64,000 bases of DNA. Origin: Amycolatopsis iheyensis. Lineage in GTDB: Bacteria; Actinomycetota; Actinomycetes; Mycobacteriales; Pseudonocardiaceae. Made by a program: the position numbers and the translations under genes. Every line of letters begins with the position of its first letter. Position 1 is the stretch's first letter. The stretch spans positions 372,001 to 436,000 of the forward strand of contig NZ_JAMXQV010000006.1 in the NCBI RefSeq assembly GCF_024703995.1, in the 5' to 3' direction. The notes under the pieces are model-generated. The model worked only from the letters and a program-made list of their open reading frames with translations. It did no database searches and was not told the origin of the DNA. Below, piece by piece: positions 25,531 through 34,025 of the stretch.

Positions 25531-26805
25531 ATGCGCTGGAAGGCCTTCGCGGGGTGCCTCGCCCTGCTCGGACTCACCCTCACACCCGCGGCGGAAGCAC
25601 ACGGCCACGACCCCGGCCGGGTCGTGGCCGGCGCGCACGACGGCTGGGGAGCCGGGACGACCGGCGGCGCCGCGGCCGCGCCGGGTGATGTCCACACGGT
25701 GTCGACCCGCTCCGAGCTGGCCGCCGCGCTGGCGGCCCACCCGGGCGCGCCGAAGATCGTCCACGTCCGCGGCACGATCGAGGGCAATGTGGACGGTCGC
25801 GACCGGCCCCGGACGTGCGACGACTTCGCCGATCCCGGCTACCGCCTGCCCGCGTACCTGGCCGCGTACGACCCGGCGACCTGGGGCAAGGTCGAGCCTT
25901 CGGGGCCGCTGGAGGAGGCGCGGGTCCGGTCGCAGGCCAACCAGGCCGCGCAGGTGGTGCTCGACGTCGGCCCGGACACGACGATCGTCGGCCTTCGCGG
26001 CGCGACCCTGCACGGGCTGACGTTGCGTGTCACCGGCGACAACGTGATCCTGCGGAACCTGCGGTTCGCCGACGCGCACGACTGCTTCCCGCAGTGGGAC
26101 CCACTGGACGGCGCCGACGGCAACTGGAACTCCGAGTACGACAACGTCGACCTGGTCGGCGCGACGCACGTCTGGGTGGACCACAACGAGTTCAGCGACG
26201 GCGGGAACGACTCCCAGCCCACGTACTTCGGCCGCGAGTACGAGGTCCACGACGGCCTGCTGGACATCGTGAACGGCTCGGACCTCGTGACGGTGTCGTA
26301 CAACCGCCTGCACGACCACGACAAGACGATGCTGATCGGCAACACCGACAAGCCCACCCACGACGTCGGGAAGCTGCGCGTCACGGTGCACCACAACCTC
26401 TTTTCGGAAATCGGGCAGCGCGCGCCGCGGGTGCGGTACGGCCAGGTGCACGTGTACGACAACCTGTACTCGGTCCGGGACGCGGCGGCCTACACGTATT
26501 CACTCGGCGTCGGCGTGGAATCCCGGATCTACGCGGAGAACAACTTCTTCCGGATCCCGGCCTCGGTTCCGCTGGGCGCGCTCGTCGAATACTGGAAGGG
26601 CACGGTGCTGCACGCGACCGGGACGCTGGTTTCGTCCGGTGCGGCGCTGCCGCGCCCGGTGGACCTGCTGGCGGAGTACAACGCGGCCAACGATCCGGAC
26701 CTGGGGCCGGACGTGGGCTGGACGCCGACGCTGGTGGACCGCCTGGATCCGGCGTGGCTGGTGCCGCTGCGCGTGCCGGCCGAAGTCGGCCCGAACGGGC
26801 GTTGA
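25531..26805 (+). CDS. Secreted pectate lyase, PL1 family (long form)
   Basis: A 424-residue pre-protein with a signal peptide ending AAEAHG. The mature enzyme starts GWGAGTTGGAAAAPGDVHTV and keeps the PL1 features: HVWVDHNEFSDGG, DGLLDIVNGSDLVTVSYNRL, then HDHDKTMLIGNTD, and the catalytic arginine region GQRAPRVRYG. It is about 100 residues longer than the lyase at 16056, with an extended loop (residues 85-130) like the Bacillus-type pectate lyase branch. AAGGAG precedes the ATG. It is the last gene of the importer operon, so lyase production and oligomer uptake would be co-regulated. Confidence 0.92.
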   Translation: MRWKAFAGCLALLGLTLTPAAEAHGHDPGRVVAGAHDGWGAGTTGGAAAAPGDVHTVSTRSELAAALAAHPGAPKIVHVRGTIEGNVDGRDRPRTCDDFADPGYRLPAYLAAYDPATWGKVEPSGPLEEARVRSQANQAAQVVLDVGPDTTIVGLRGATLHGLTLRVTGDNVILRNLRFADAHDCFPQWDPLDGADGNWNSEYDNVDLVGATHVWVDHNEFSDGGNDSQPTYFGREYEVHDGLLDIVNGSDLVTVSYNRLHDHDKTMLIGNTDKPTHDVGKLRVTVHHNLFSEIGQRAPRVRYGQVHVYDNLYSVRDAAAYTYSLGVGVESRIYAENNFFRIPASVPLGALVEYWKGTVLHATGTLVSSGAALPRPVDLLAEYNAANDPDLGPDVGWTPTLVDRLDPAWLVPLRVPAEVGPNGR

Positions 26806-26845
26806 CACGGAACCGGTCCGTGCGCAGTATTGAGAAAGCGCTTTC
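26802..26845 (+). promoter_or_regulatory. PL3 gene promoter with LacI-type operator
   Basis: TTGACA (26802-26807), 18 bp, CAGTAT (26826-26831). Immediately after the -10 lies the perfect palindrome GAAAGCGCTTTC (26834-26845). The extended site TGAGAAAGCGCTTTC matches the complements of the sites at 18474 and 17061. A repressor bound there would block transcription start. Confidence 0.65.
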
Positions 26846-26888
26846 AGCACTCGCACGGACCGTTTCCCCGGACCACGGAGTGATGAAG

Positions 26889-27668
26889 ATGATTTCGCAA
26901 GAACGCATTCGCGCGTGCTCGCTCGCCGTCCTGCTGGCCGCTTCGGCGATGCTCGGCGTGCCCGGGTCGGCGTCGGCGGCTTCCTGGCCGAACCCGAGCA
27001 CCAGCGTCGCCGTCGGCCAGACGATCAAGGTCACCGGCGGCACCTACGACGGCGGCCTGAAGCGGTTCTACGGCACCGGCGACCTCGGCACCGGCGGCCA
27101 GGACGAGGACCAGGGCCCGATCTTCGAGCTCGCCAACGGCACGACCCTGAAGAACGTCGTCCTCGGCAACCCGGCCGCCGACGGCGTGCACTGCCTCGGC
27201 ACGTGCACGCTGCTCAACGTCTGGTGGGAGGACGTCGGCGAGGACGCGGCGACCTTCAAGGGCACCTCGGCGTCGCAGACCATGACCATCGACGGCGGCG
27301 GCGCGCGCAAGGCGTCGGACAAGGTGTTCCAGCACAACGGCCCCGGCACGATGTACATCCGCAACTTCGAGGTGACCGACTTCGGCAAGCTGTACCGCTC
27401 GTGCGGCAACTGCAAGACGCAGTACAAGCGCAACGTCGTCGTCGACAACGTCACCGCGACCGTGCCCGGCAAGGCGCTCGTGGGCATCAACACCAACTAC
27501 GGCGACACCGCGAGGCTGACCCGGATCACCATCGTCGGCGACTCGAGCCGCAAGATCGAGCCCTGCCAGAAGTACAAGGGCGTCACCAGCGGCGAACCGA
27601 CGAAGACCGGCAGCGGGCCCGACTCGACGAACTGCCTCTACACCACCGCGAACATCACTTACCGGTGA
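26889..27668 (+). CDS. Secreted pectate lyase, PL3 family
   Basis: A 259-residue pre-protein with signal peptide ending GSASAAS. The mature domain starts WPNPSTSVAVGQTIKVTGGT and has the PL3 blocks GQDEDQGPIFELANG, ADGVHCLGTCTLLNVWWEDV, EDAATFKG and FQHNGPGTMYIRNF, with paired cysteines and CNCKTQ-like disulfide sites downstream (SCGNCKTQ). PL3 enzymes are small calcium-dependent beta-helix pectate lyases that also act on partly methylated pectin. ATG 26889 is preferred because GGAG at 26877 is 8 bases upstream; ATG 26883 is also in frame. A LacI-type operator overlaps the promoter, and a strong terminator follows the stop. Confidence 0.9.
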   Translation: MISQERIRACSLAVLLAASAMLGVPGSASAASWPNPSTSVAVGQTIKVTGGTYDGGLKRFYGTGDLGTGGQDEDQGPIFELANGTTLKNVVLGNPAADGVHCLGTCTLLNVWWEDVGEDAATFKGTSASQTMTIDGGGARKASDKVFQHNGPGTMYIRNFEVTDFGKLYRSCGNCKTQYKRNVVVDNVTATVPGKALVGINTNYGDTARLTRITIVGDSSRKIEPCQKYKGVTSGEPTKTGSGPDSTNCLYTTANITYR

Positions 27669-27673
27669 CCGAC

Positions 27674-27707
27674 CCGCCGGGGGCGCCCGCCGCCCCCGGC
27701 GGCTTTT
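27674..27707 (+). terminator. Intrinsic terminator with T-tract
   Basis: CCGCCGGGGGCG and CGCCCCCGGCGG form a perfect 12-bp stem with loop CCCGC, followed by CTTTT. It lies 5 bases after the PL3 stop and 12 bases before the CE8 start, so CE8 expression depends on read-through or an unseen promoter. Confidence 0.85.
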
Positions 27708-27719
27708 CGTGGAGGCGTC

Positions 27720-28727
27720 ATGTGGAAAACCCTGCTCCTCGCTTCGCTCCTGACCGGGACGACGTCGGTCCCGCCCGCGGCCGCGAACGTCGTCGTGGCC
27801 AAGGACGGCTCCGGGAACTACACCACCGTCCAGGCCGGGATCGACGCCGTCGTCGCCGGCGGCACGGTGTCGGTCAAGCCCGGGACCTACCACGAGGTGA
27901 TCACCGTGCCCGCGGCCAAGACCGGGATCACCCTGCGCGGCACCACCGGCAAGGCCGCCGACGTCGTCGTCGACTACGACAACGCCAGCGGCACGAAGAA
28001 GCCGGACGGCTCGACCTACGGCACCACCGGCAGCGCGACGGCGACGATCGCCGCGAACGGCTTCACCGCGACGGCGGTGACCTTCCGCAACTCCTTCGAC
28101 CGCAAAGCCCACCCGGAGATCACCGCCACCCAGGCGGTCGCGGTCAAGACGACCGGCGACCGGATGGTCTTCGACAACGTCACCTTCCTCGGGCACCAGG
28201 ACACGCTCTACGCCGACACCGCGGCGACCGCGGCGGTGGGCCGCCAGTACTACCGTGCCTGTGAGATCAGCGGCGACGTCGACTTCCTGTTCGGGCGCGC
28301 CACCGCGGTGTTCGACCGGGCGACGATCACCGCGCTCGACCGCGGCTCGAACCCCAACGGCTATCTGACCGCGGCGAGCACCCGGCGCGGCAACCCGTAC
28401 GGCTTCCTGATCGTCGGCAGCAAGGTGCTCAGCCCGGCGGCGGGCGCCAGCTTCTACCTGGGCCGGCCGTGGCACCCGGGCGGGGATGTCGACGCCATCG
28501 CGCAGGTCGTCATCCGCGAAACCGTGCTGCCGGCGGCGATCAAGCCCACGCCGTGGACGGACATGTCGGGGTTTTCGTGGAAGGACGCCCGGTTCGCGGA
28601 GTACCGCAACACCGGCCCGGGGGCGGGCACGGGCGCCGACCGGCCGCAGCTCACGGCCGCGCAGGCCGCCACGTACACGGCACAGCGGTACCTCGCCGGG
28701 AGCGACGGGTGGAACCCCGTGCACTGA
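27720..28727 (+). CDS. Secreted pectin methylesterase, CE8 family
   Basis: A 335-residue pre-protein with a short signal peptide ending PPAAA. The mature enzyme begins NVVVAKDGSGNYTTVQAGID. CE8 signatures are intact: GHQDTLY (first catalytic Asp and Gln), SGDVDFLFGRA (second catalytic Asp) and YLGRPW (catalytic Arg). It removes methyl groups from homogalacturonan and so creates the de-esterified substrate that the three pectate lyases prefer. GGAGG lies 5 bases before the ATG. An intrinsic terminator separates it from the PL3 gene, so its expression may be lower or independent. Confidence 0.93.
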   Translation: MWKTLLLASLLTGTTSVPPAAANVVVAKDGSGNYTTVQAGIDAVVAGGTVSVKPGTYHEVITVPAAKTGITLRGTTGKAADVVVDYDNASGTKKPDGSTYGTTGSATATIAANGFTATAVTFRNSFDRKAHPEITATQAVAVKTTGDRMVFDNVTFLGHQDTLYADTAATAAVGRQYYRACEISGDVDFLFGRATAVFDRATITALDRGSNPNGYLTAASTRRGNPYGFLIVGSKVLSPAAGASFYLGRPWHPGGDVDAIAQVVIRETVLPAAIKPTPWTDMSGFSWKDARFAEYRNTGPGAGTGADRPQLTAAQAATYTAQRYLAGSDGWNPVH

Positions 28728-28920
28728 CCGGGCGTCCGCCCACTTCAGCTTGTTCTTGACCGCCTTGGCCTTGCCCATCGCCGTGCCCTTGACGCGGAAG
28801 TCGGCCAGCAGGGTTGCCGGAGGCGACGCCGGAACATGCGCGGGATCCCTTTCGCTCGGGCGCCGGTGGTTCCCGGGGCGAGCGGGGGATAACCGCGGTA
28901 ATTCCGAGTTCCCGGCGGGC

Positions 28921-31026
28921 TCACGAGGTGAAGGTGCGTGCTTCTTCCTCGGCGGCCGCCCGTTCCCGGTCCGCTGCCGCCGAATCTCCCGGCAACCCAC
29001 GCCGCACGAGAGCTTGAGCGTGGCGGCGCCGGGCGAACACCACCGCCGGCCAGTGGCTGAGGGCCAGGTTGTGGCGGACGGCGACCCGCAGGTGCTGCTC
29101 CGCGCGGTCCAGGTCGCCCGTCGTGAGGGCCGCCGTGCCCAGCGACGTGTGGACCGAGCCGAAGCACGCGATGCCCAGGCTCGCCATCGCCGGCAGGTGC
29201 GCGAACGGCACGAGCAGCTCGGCCACCCGGGCCGCCGTCGGGCCGTCGTCGAGCAGGTACGCCGTTTCGGCCGCGCCGCTCAGGGAAATCAGCCAGGTGC
29301 TCGACCGCGGGAGCGCCCCGAGGTCGTCGCCGCACAGCCGCGCCAGCGCGCCCGCCGCCGTCCGGCGGTCGCCCGCCGAAGCAGCCGCCACGGCCAGCGC
29401 CGCGTAGTAGGAGTTGTCGACCGGGCTGAGGGTCGGGGAGTGCATCAGCCCGTCCAGCACCGGGACGAGCTCGCCCAGCCGGCCCTGGAACCACCGGATC
29501 GCCACCAGCTGCGCGCCGTACCAGCCGAGCGCGTCCAGGTCACCCGCCGCCTGCCCGAGCTCCGCGCAGGCCTGCGCGCCCGCTTCGGCCTCGGCGAACC
29601 GACCCGCCCGGATGGCGAGCATGACGCCGAGCGCGTCGGCCACGAACCCGGCGGCCAGGTGCTTGCGCGCGGCGAGGAGGTCTTCGAGCTCGCCGAGCCG
29701 CCGCTGGGCGTGCGGGTCACCGGCCAGGAAGAGGTCGACCGTGTCCCACACGACCCCCAGCACCAGGTCCGTGCGCCGCCCGGACCGGCCGCTCATGCCG
29801 ACCAGCTCGGTGGCGAGGGCGTGCCGCAGGTCCGTGTGGCCGGGGCCGAGCAGGCAGTGGTGGGCCAGGCTCAGCGCCTCGGCGTGCGCGACCGGGTCGC
29901 CCGCCGCCCGGGCCTCGTCGACCAGGGCCAGGATCCGGCCGGACGTGCCGTCCGGGTAATCCTCTTCGCCGGCGAGCCGGATCCGGAGCCGGCGGGCCAG
30001 CGGCGCCGCCGGGTCCAGCCGGCCCAGTGCGTGCCGCAGCCGCGTCACCAGCGACGCCGCCGCGGCGGCCGTCCGGTGCTCGTGCACCCACACCCCGCCC
30101 AGGCCCAGCGCCGCCCGCGCGAGCGCGTCGGTGTCGCCGGTCTGCTCGGCGCGGCGGTAGGCGGTCTCGAACTGCTCCCGGCTGGTCCGCAGGTCGCCGT
30201 CCTCGAGCAGCGCGTGCTCCCCGGCGGCCAGCGCGTCGTCCGGGGCGGTGACCACGATCCCGGGCCGCGCCGCGAGCAGCACCGGGTCCTGGGCGAGGAC
30301 CTGGCGGTGCACCTGCGCCAGCACCGGCGACGGCTCGACCCCCGACGCCGTGATCAACCCGTGCCGCGCCTGGCGGAACGCCTCGAGGGCGTCACCTTGG
30401 CGGCCGGCGCGGTAGAGCGCGGTCATCAGCTGCGCCCACAGCCGTTCGTGGCCGGGGAACGCGGTGGTCAGCTTCTCCAGCTCCGCGATCAGCCCGGCGT
30501 CCTCACCGGTCGCGAGGTCGGCGTCGATCCGGTCCTGGACGGCGTTGTGCCGCAATCGCTCCAGCCGCATCCCCTCCGCCTTCAGGACTTCGACGCCGCC
30601 GAACTCCTCGTAGGCGTTCCCGCGCCACAGCGCCAGCGCCGCGCGCAGGTGCTCGCGCGCGAGGCGGGGTTCGCCGGCCGAAAGCGCCCGCCGTCCGTCC
30701 GCGGCGAGCTGCTCGAACCGCGCCGAGTCGAGCGCCTCCGGCGGCACGTGCAGTACGTAGCCCGGCGACCGCGTCAGGATCAGGTTCGGGTCCACGGTGG
30801 CGCGCAGCCGCGAAAAGTAGGTCCGCACGGTCCGGTCGGCGTGCTCGGGCAGCCGGTCGCCCCAGAGCGCCCGGCCGAGCGCGGCAACGCTCACGACGCG
30901 GCCCGGCTCGGCCGCCAGCACGGCCAGCAGCGTCCGCAGGCGCGGCCCGCCGACGTCCCGCGGCTCGCCGCCGATCCGGACCTCGAACGGTCCCAGCACT
31001 CCGAGGTCCACCCCGCTCGCGCCCAT
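28921..31026 (-). CDS. BTAD-type (SARP-like) transcriptional regulator with TPR region
   Basis: A 701-residue regulator. The N-terminal winged helix reads VDLGVLGPFEVRIGGEPRDV and includes DRTVRTYFSRLRATV and the wing RSPGYVLHVPP. The BTAD region (about 95-245) ends GVEPSPVLAQVHRQVL. The remaining 450 residues are helical TPR-like repeats (for example LVPVLDGLMHSPTLSPVDNS). No P-loop or NB-ARC is present, unlike the regulators at 6205 and 43756. It would activate transcription at unknown targets. The gene is convergent with the pectin esterase gene and may be unrelated to that locus. Confidence 0.85.
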   Translation of the reverse strand: MGASGVDLGVLGPFEVRIGGEPRDVGGPRLRTLLAVLAAEPGRVVSVAALGRALWGDRLPEHADRTVRTYFSRLRATVDPNLILTRSPGYVLHVPPEALDSARFEQLAADGRRALSAGEPRLAREHLRAALALWRGNAYEEFGGVEVLKAEGMRLERLRHNAVQDRIDADLATGEDAGLIAELEKLTTAFPGHERLWAQLMTALYRAGRQGDALEAFRQARHGLITASGVEPSPVLAQVHRQVLAQDPVLLAARPGIVVTAPDDALAAGEHALLEDGDLRTSREQFETAYRRAEQTGDTDALARAALGLGGVWVHEHRTAAAAASLVTRLRHALGRLDPAAPLARRLRIRLAGEEDYPDGTSGRILALVDEARAAGDPVAHAEALSLAHHCLLGPGHTDLRHALATELVGMSGRSGRRTDLVLGVVWDTVDLFLAGDPHAQRRLGELEDLLAARKHLAAGFVADALGVMLAIRAGRFAEAEAGAQACAELGQAAGDLDALGWYGAQLVAIRWFQGRLGELVPVLDGLMHSPTLSPVDNSYYAALAVAAASAGDRRTAAGALARLCGDDLGALPRSSTWLISLSGAAETAYLLDDGPTAARVAELLVPFAHLPAMASLGIACFGSVHTSLGTAALTTGDLDRAEQHLRVAVRHNLALSHWPAVVFARRRHAQALVRRGLPGDSAAADRERAAAEEEARTFTS

Positions 31027-31130
31027 TCCCGCCCCTTCGCCGCGGACACGTCCGCGCTTCGGCCTACAGGAGCGTCCGCGCGCGTCCGGGATACGTCGTC
31101 AGGACGGAAAGCAGCGTCGACGAACGGGTC

Positions 31131-31529
31131 CTAGCCGATCGGCACGGTCGCGACGCACGAGGCCGTGCCGCTGTCGAAGGTCATGGCCGCCGAGCCGCGG
31201 GCGGTGACCGGGATCGTCAGCCCGGCGGGGAACGTTTCGGTGTGCTCGCCGTTCGTCGCCGGGCCGACGTGGGTGTAGACCGTGTGGGTCGACGTCCCGG
31301 CCTGGTAGGAGATCCGCAGCGACTGGGTGCCGCTGTCGCCGATGTACGGGCCCGCGGTGGTGATCGCGCCGAGCGGCCGGTGGTAGCCACCCGACGTCTC
31401 GAACCGCAGGGTGAACCGCCCGCTGAAGCCACCGTCGTGGCAGGTGCTCGTGACCTGCTTGACGGTCGCCGCCTCGGCCGGGGCCGCGCAGGCCAGGGCC
31501 AGCGTCGCGACGAGCACCGCAGTCTTCAT
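31131..31529 (-). CDS. Small secreted protein of unknown function
   Basis: A 132-residue pre-protein starting MKTAVLVATLALACAAPAEA, a clear signal peptide. The mature domain of about 110 residues has only two cysteines (in TSTCHDGG and TASCVATV), which probably form a disulfide linking its two ends, and beta-strand-rich sequence such as GRFTLRFETSGGYHRPLGAI. GGAGGAAG precedes the ATG. I do not recognise the family. It follows the BTAD regulator gene on the same strand direction (upstream of it), so it might be transcribed with it; the gap is about 100 bases. Confidence 0.7.
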   Translation of the reverse strand: MKTAVLVATLALACAAPAEAATVKQVTSTCHDGGFSGRFTLRFETSGGYHRPLGAITTAGPYIGDSGTQSLRISYQAGTSTHTVYTHVGPATNGEHTETFPAGLTIPVTARGSAAMTFDSGTASCVATVPIG

Positions 31530-31590
31530 GTCTTCCTCCTGAACGCCTCGGCCGCCATCCTGCCGGAACCGGCTTCCGTGGCGCTTCCCT

Positions 31591-32448
31591 TCACCGGGCG
31601 GTGCGGACGAGCAGTACCGGGCAGGCGGCTTGGTGCAGCAGGGCCTGGCCGGTGGAGCCGAGCAGCAGCCCGGGGAAACCGCCGCGGCCGCGGTCGCCGA
31701 GCACGACGAGCTGGGCGTCGCCACTGCGCTCGACCAGCTCGCGCCGGGGGTGGGCGGCCACCACGACCTGCTCGAGCGCGAGATCACCGGTGTCGAGGCC
31801 GTGGAGCCGTTCTTCGAGCAGCCGGCGGCCGGCTTCGGTGACGCAGCGCGGATCGTCGCGCGGGGGCGGGGTGTCCGCCCAGGCGTGGAGGACGACGAGG
31901 GGAGCGCCGCGCAGGCGGGCTTCGGCGACGGCGGCGGCGAGCACCCGGTCGCCGGCTTCGCTGCCGTCGACCCCGGCGACGACCGGCCGGTGCGCGGCGC
32001 CGGGCTCGTCCCACCGGTCCCCGCGGACGACGACGGTGTCGCAGTGCCCGTGGGTCCCGACGGCCGCGGCGACGGAGCCGGCGAGCAGGCTGGTGAGCCG
32101 CCCGTGCCCGGCGGACCCGACCACGAGCAGCGCGGCGGCCCGCGACGCCTCGATCAGGGCTTGGGCGGCGCGGTCGGAATCGAGCCGCGAGCCGACGGAC
32201 GGCCCACCCTTCGCGACGGCGAGCTCGCAGGCGGTCCGCAGCGCACGTCGTCCGCGGGCACGCAGGGCGTCGACCATTTCTTCCGGCGGCGGCACGACCC
32301 CGCCGGCCAGCAGCGCGGGAAGGTCGAGGGCGTGGACGATTTCGAGGGGAGCGCCGCGCAGCCGGGAGGTCCGCGCGGCCCACCGGACGGCGTCGAGCGA
32401 CTCGGCGGAGCCGTCGGCCCCGCAGACGATCGATCCGGTGGCGGTCAT
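31591..32448 (-). CDS. Universal stress protein with two Usp domains
   Basis: A 285-residue tandem Usp protein. Domain 1 starts GSIVCGADGSAESLDAVRWA and ends with VVGSAGHGRLTSLLAGSVAA; domain 2 starts PVVAGVDGSEAGDRVLAAAV and ends with GDRGRGGFPGLLLGSTGQAL. Both have the G-2x-G-9x-G(S/T)-type ATP loop. Such proteins help actinomycetes survive hypoxia, stasis and oxidative stress. It is a single gene on the minus strand; no promoter of a stress type was identified. Confidence 0.92.
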   Translation of the reverse strand: MTATGSIVCGADGSAESLDAVRWAARTSRLRGAPLEIVHALDLPALLAGGVVPPPEEMVDALRARGRRALRTACELAVAKGGPSVGSRLDSDRAAQALIEASRAAALLVVGSAGHGRLTSLLAGSVAAAVGTHGHCDTVVVRGDRWDEPGAAHRPVVAGVDGSEAGDRVLAAAVAEARLRGAPLVVLHAWADTPPPRDDPRCVTEAGRRLLEERLHGLDTGDLALEQVVVAAHPRRELVERSGDAQLVVLGDRGRGGFPGLLLGSTGQALLHQAACPVLLVRTAR

Positions 32449-32731
32449 CCGAAGACTCTATGCCCGGTGAGTGTGGGGAGCGGTGCTTTTCGCGGCACTG
32501 GGGGCGGGTGCCGCGGGCTTGGCGTGCCCGGCCATGGCCCGCGTACCCGCCGGGGTGTGGGGAGTAGCGCCGTCCGCGGCCGCCGCGGGGGCGCCCGCGA
32601 AGCCGGCGTGCCCGCCCGCCTTTCTCCGTCGGGGCTGGGTCGAGCGGGCCGAGCGCAGCCGAATACGAGCCAGGCGAAGTCGCGCTCTTGCTCCAACCGT
32701 TGCCGCCGCTCCCTCGCTCCGGCTCAGCCGG
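32449..32731. other. Intergenic region without a supported gene
   Basis: About 283 bases between the USP and MFS genes. A minus-strand frame reads RDFAWLVFGCARPARPSPDG near its start but then becomes Pro/Arg-rich low complexity. I treat it as non-coding and possibly a dispersed genus-specific intergenic element. Confidence 0.35.
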
Positions 32732-33919
32732 TTAGGCCCGGCCGAGCGTCCGCCGTGCCGACCAGCCCAGCAACACCAGCTCCACCGCCGCGAAGCCCGC
32801 CAGCACCACCGTCCCCGGGGCCACCAGCATCGCCAGCCCGACCGCCAGCACCGGCGCCACCAACCCCGCGTACGCCGCCAGGAACAACGCCGCCAGCACT
32901 TCTCCGCGCGTCAACTCGTCCGCCAGCCCGGCGACGGTGCCGACCGAGGCCCGGAACCCCAGCCCGAACCCGGCCCCGGCCACGGCGCCCGCCGCGAAGA
33001 ACCACGGCAGGGATCCCGCGAACGCCGCCCCCGCCAGCAGCACCAAGCCGCCGGCCATCAGCGCGTAGCCGGCCCGCAGCTGCGGACGGAAGCCGATGCG
33101 GGCGAACACGAGCTGGGCCACGGCCGCCGCGCCGAGCATCGTGAACGGCGCCAGCCCGGCCAGCAGGCGGGACGGCTGGTGCAGCTCGTGGGCCAGCAAC
33201 GTCGGCGCCAGTGCCATGAACAGCCCGCTCAACGCGAACGCCGCGAACGCTCCGATCGCCGCGCCGGTGAACTCCCGCCGGGCCGCGGGCGGCAGGGACA
33301 GCCGCTGCGGCCGGTACGCCGGGCGCTCCTCGCGGCGCTCGACCGTCTCCGGCACCAGGCTCACCGCGATCGCCTCCAGCAGCAGCACCACGAGGAACAC
33401 CGCGAACGGCGTCCGGAGCGGCTCGGCGGCGAACCGCGCGAACAGGCCGCCGGCCAGCGGGCCGAGGGCGAGACCGCCCGCGTTGACCACCGTCGCGACG
33501 AGACCGGGCTTCGTCCGCGGGCGCAGCTCCGACAGGTGCGCGGTCGCCGTCGCGGTGATCACGCCGATTCCCGCGCCGCTGACCAGGCGGGCGACGATCA
33601 GACCGGGGACCTCCGGCCACAGCAGGAACAGCGCCGCCGCGAAGGCCTCGGCCAGCACCCCGGCGAGCAGCACCCGGCGGCGGCCCAGCCAGTCGCTCAC
33701 GTGCCCGGCCAGGTACAGGCTCAGCATCACCCCGACCGCGTACGCGGCGAAGACCACGGTGACGACGAACGTGGGAAACCCGTCCCGCTGCTGGTAAAGC
33801 GCGTACAGCGGGGTCGGGACGGTGGAGAACGCCAGCGCGGTCGCGAATGCGACCGCGACGACGCGGAACCCCAGGCCGTGGCTCACGCGGAGCCGGGCCG
33901 GGGCGAGGGTGAGCGACAT
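32732..33919 (-). CDS. MFS transporter
   Basis: A 395-residue major facilitator protein with about 12 membrane segments. The loop 2-3 signature is GHVSDWLGRRRVLLAGVLAE, and the fourth-segment region reads ARLVSGAGIGVITATATAHL. The start at 33919 has GGAAGG 6 bases upstream; an in-frame ATG at 33940 would lack one. It is divergent from a LysR gene at 34026, an arrangement in which LysR often controls the transporter. The substrate is unknown; a small-molecule or drug exporter is likely. Confidence 0.9.
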   Translation of the reverse strand: MSLTLAPARLRVSHGLGFRVVAVAFATALAFSTVPTPLYALYQQRDGFPTFVVTVVFAAYAVGVMLSLYLAGHVSDWLGRRRVLLAGVLAEAFAAALFLLWPEVPGLIVARLVSGAGIGVITATATAHLSELRPRTKPGLVATVVNAGGLALGPLAGGLFARFAAEPLRTPFAVFLVVLLLEAIAVSLVPETVERREERPAYRPQRLSLPPAARREFTGAAIGAFAAFALSGLFMALAPTLLAHELHQPSRLLAGLAPFTMLGAAAVAQLVFARIGFRPQLRAGYALMAGGLVLLAGAAFAGSLPWFFAAGAVAGAGFGLGFRASVGTVAGLADELTRGEVLAALFLAAYAGLVAPVLAVGLAMLVAPGTVVLAGFAAVELVLLGWSARRTLGRA

Positions 33920-34025
33920 CGGGACCTTCCAGGACGTCAAGGGATCTTCCGCACTCCACGATGTCCCCGGCGACTCAGCAAGTCCAACGAAAAGTCCTGG
34001 TCCGAGTTATCGCTACGATCGATGA

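Noticed and set aside
28741..28800. CsbD-like fragment (GKAKAVKNKLKWADAR) on the minus strand downstream of the CE8 gene
   Set aside because: The frame has no stop near and runs antisense through the esterase gene; the likeness to CsbD is short and lysine-driven.
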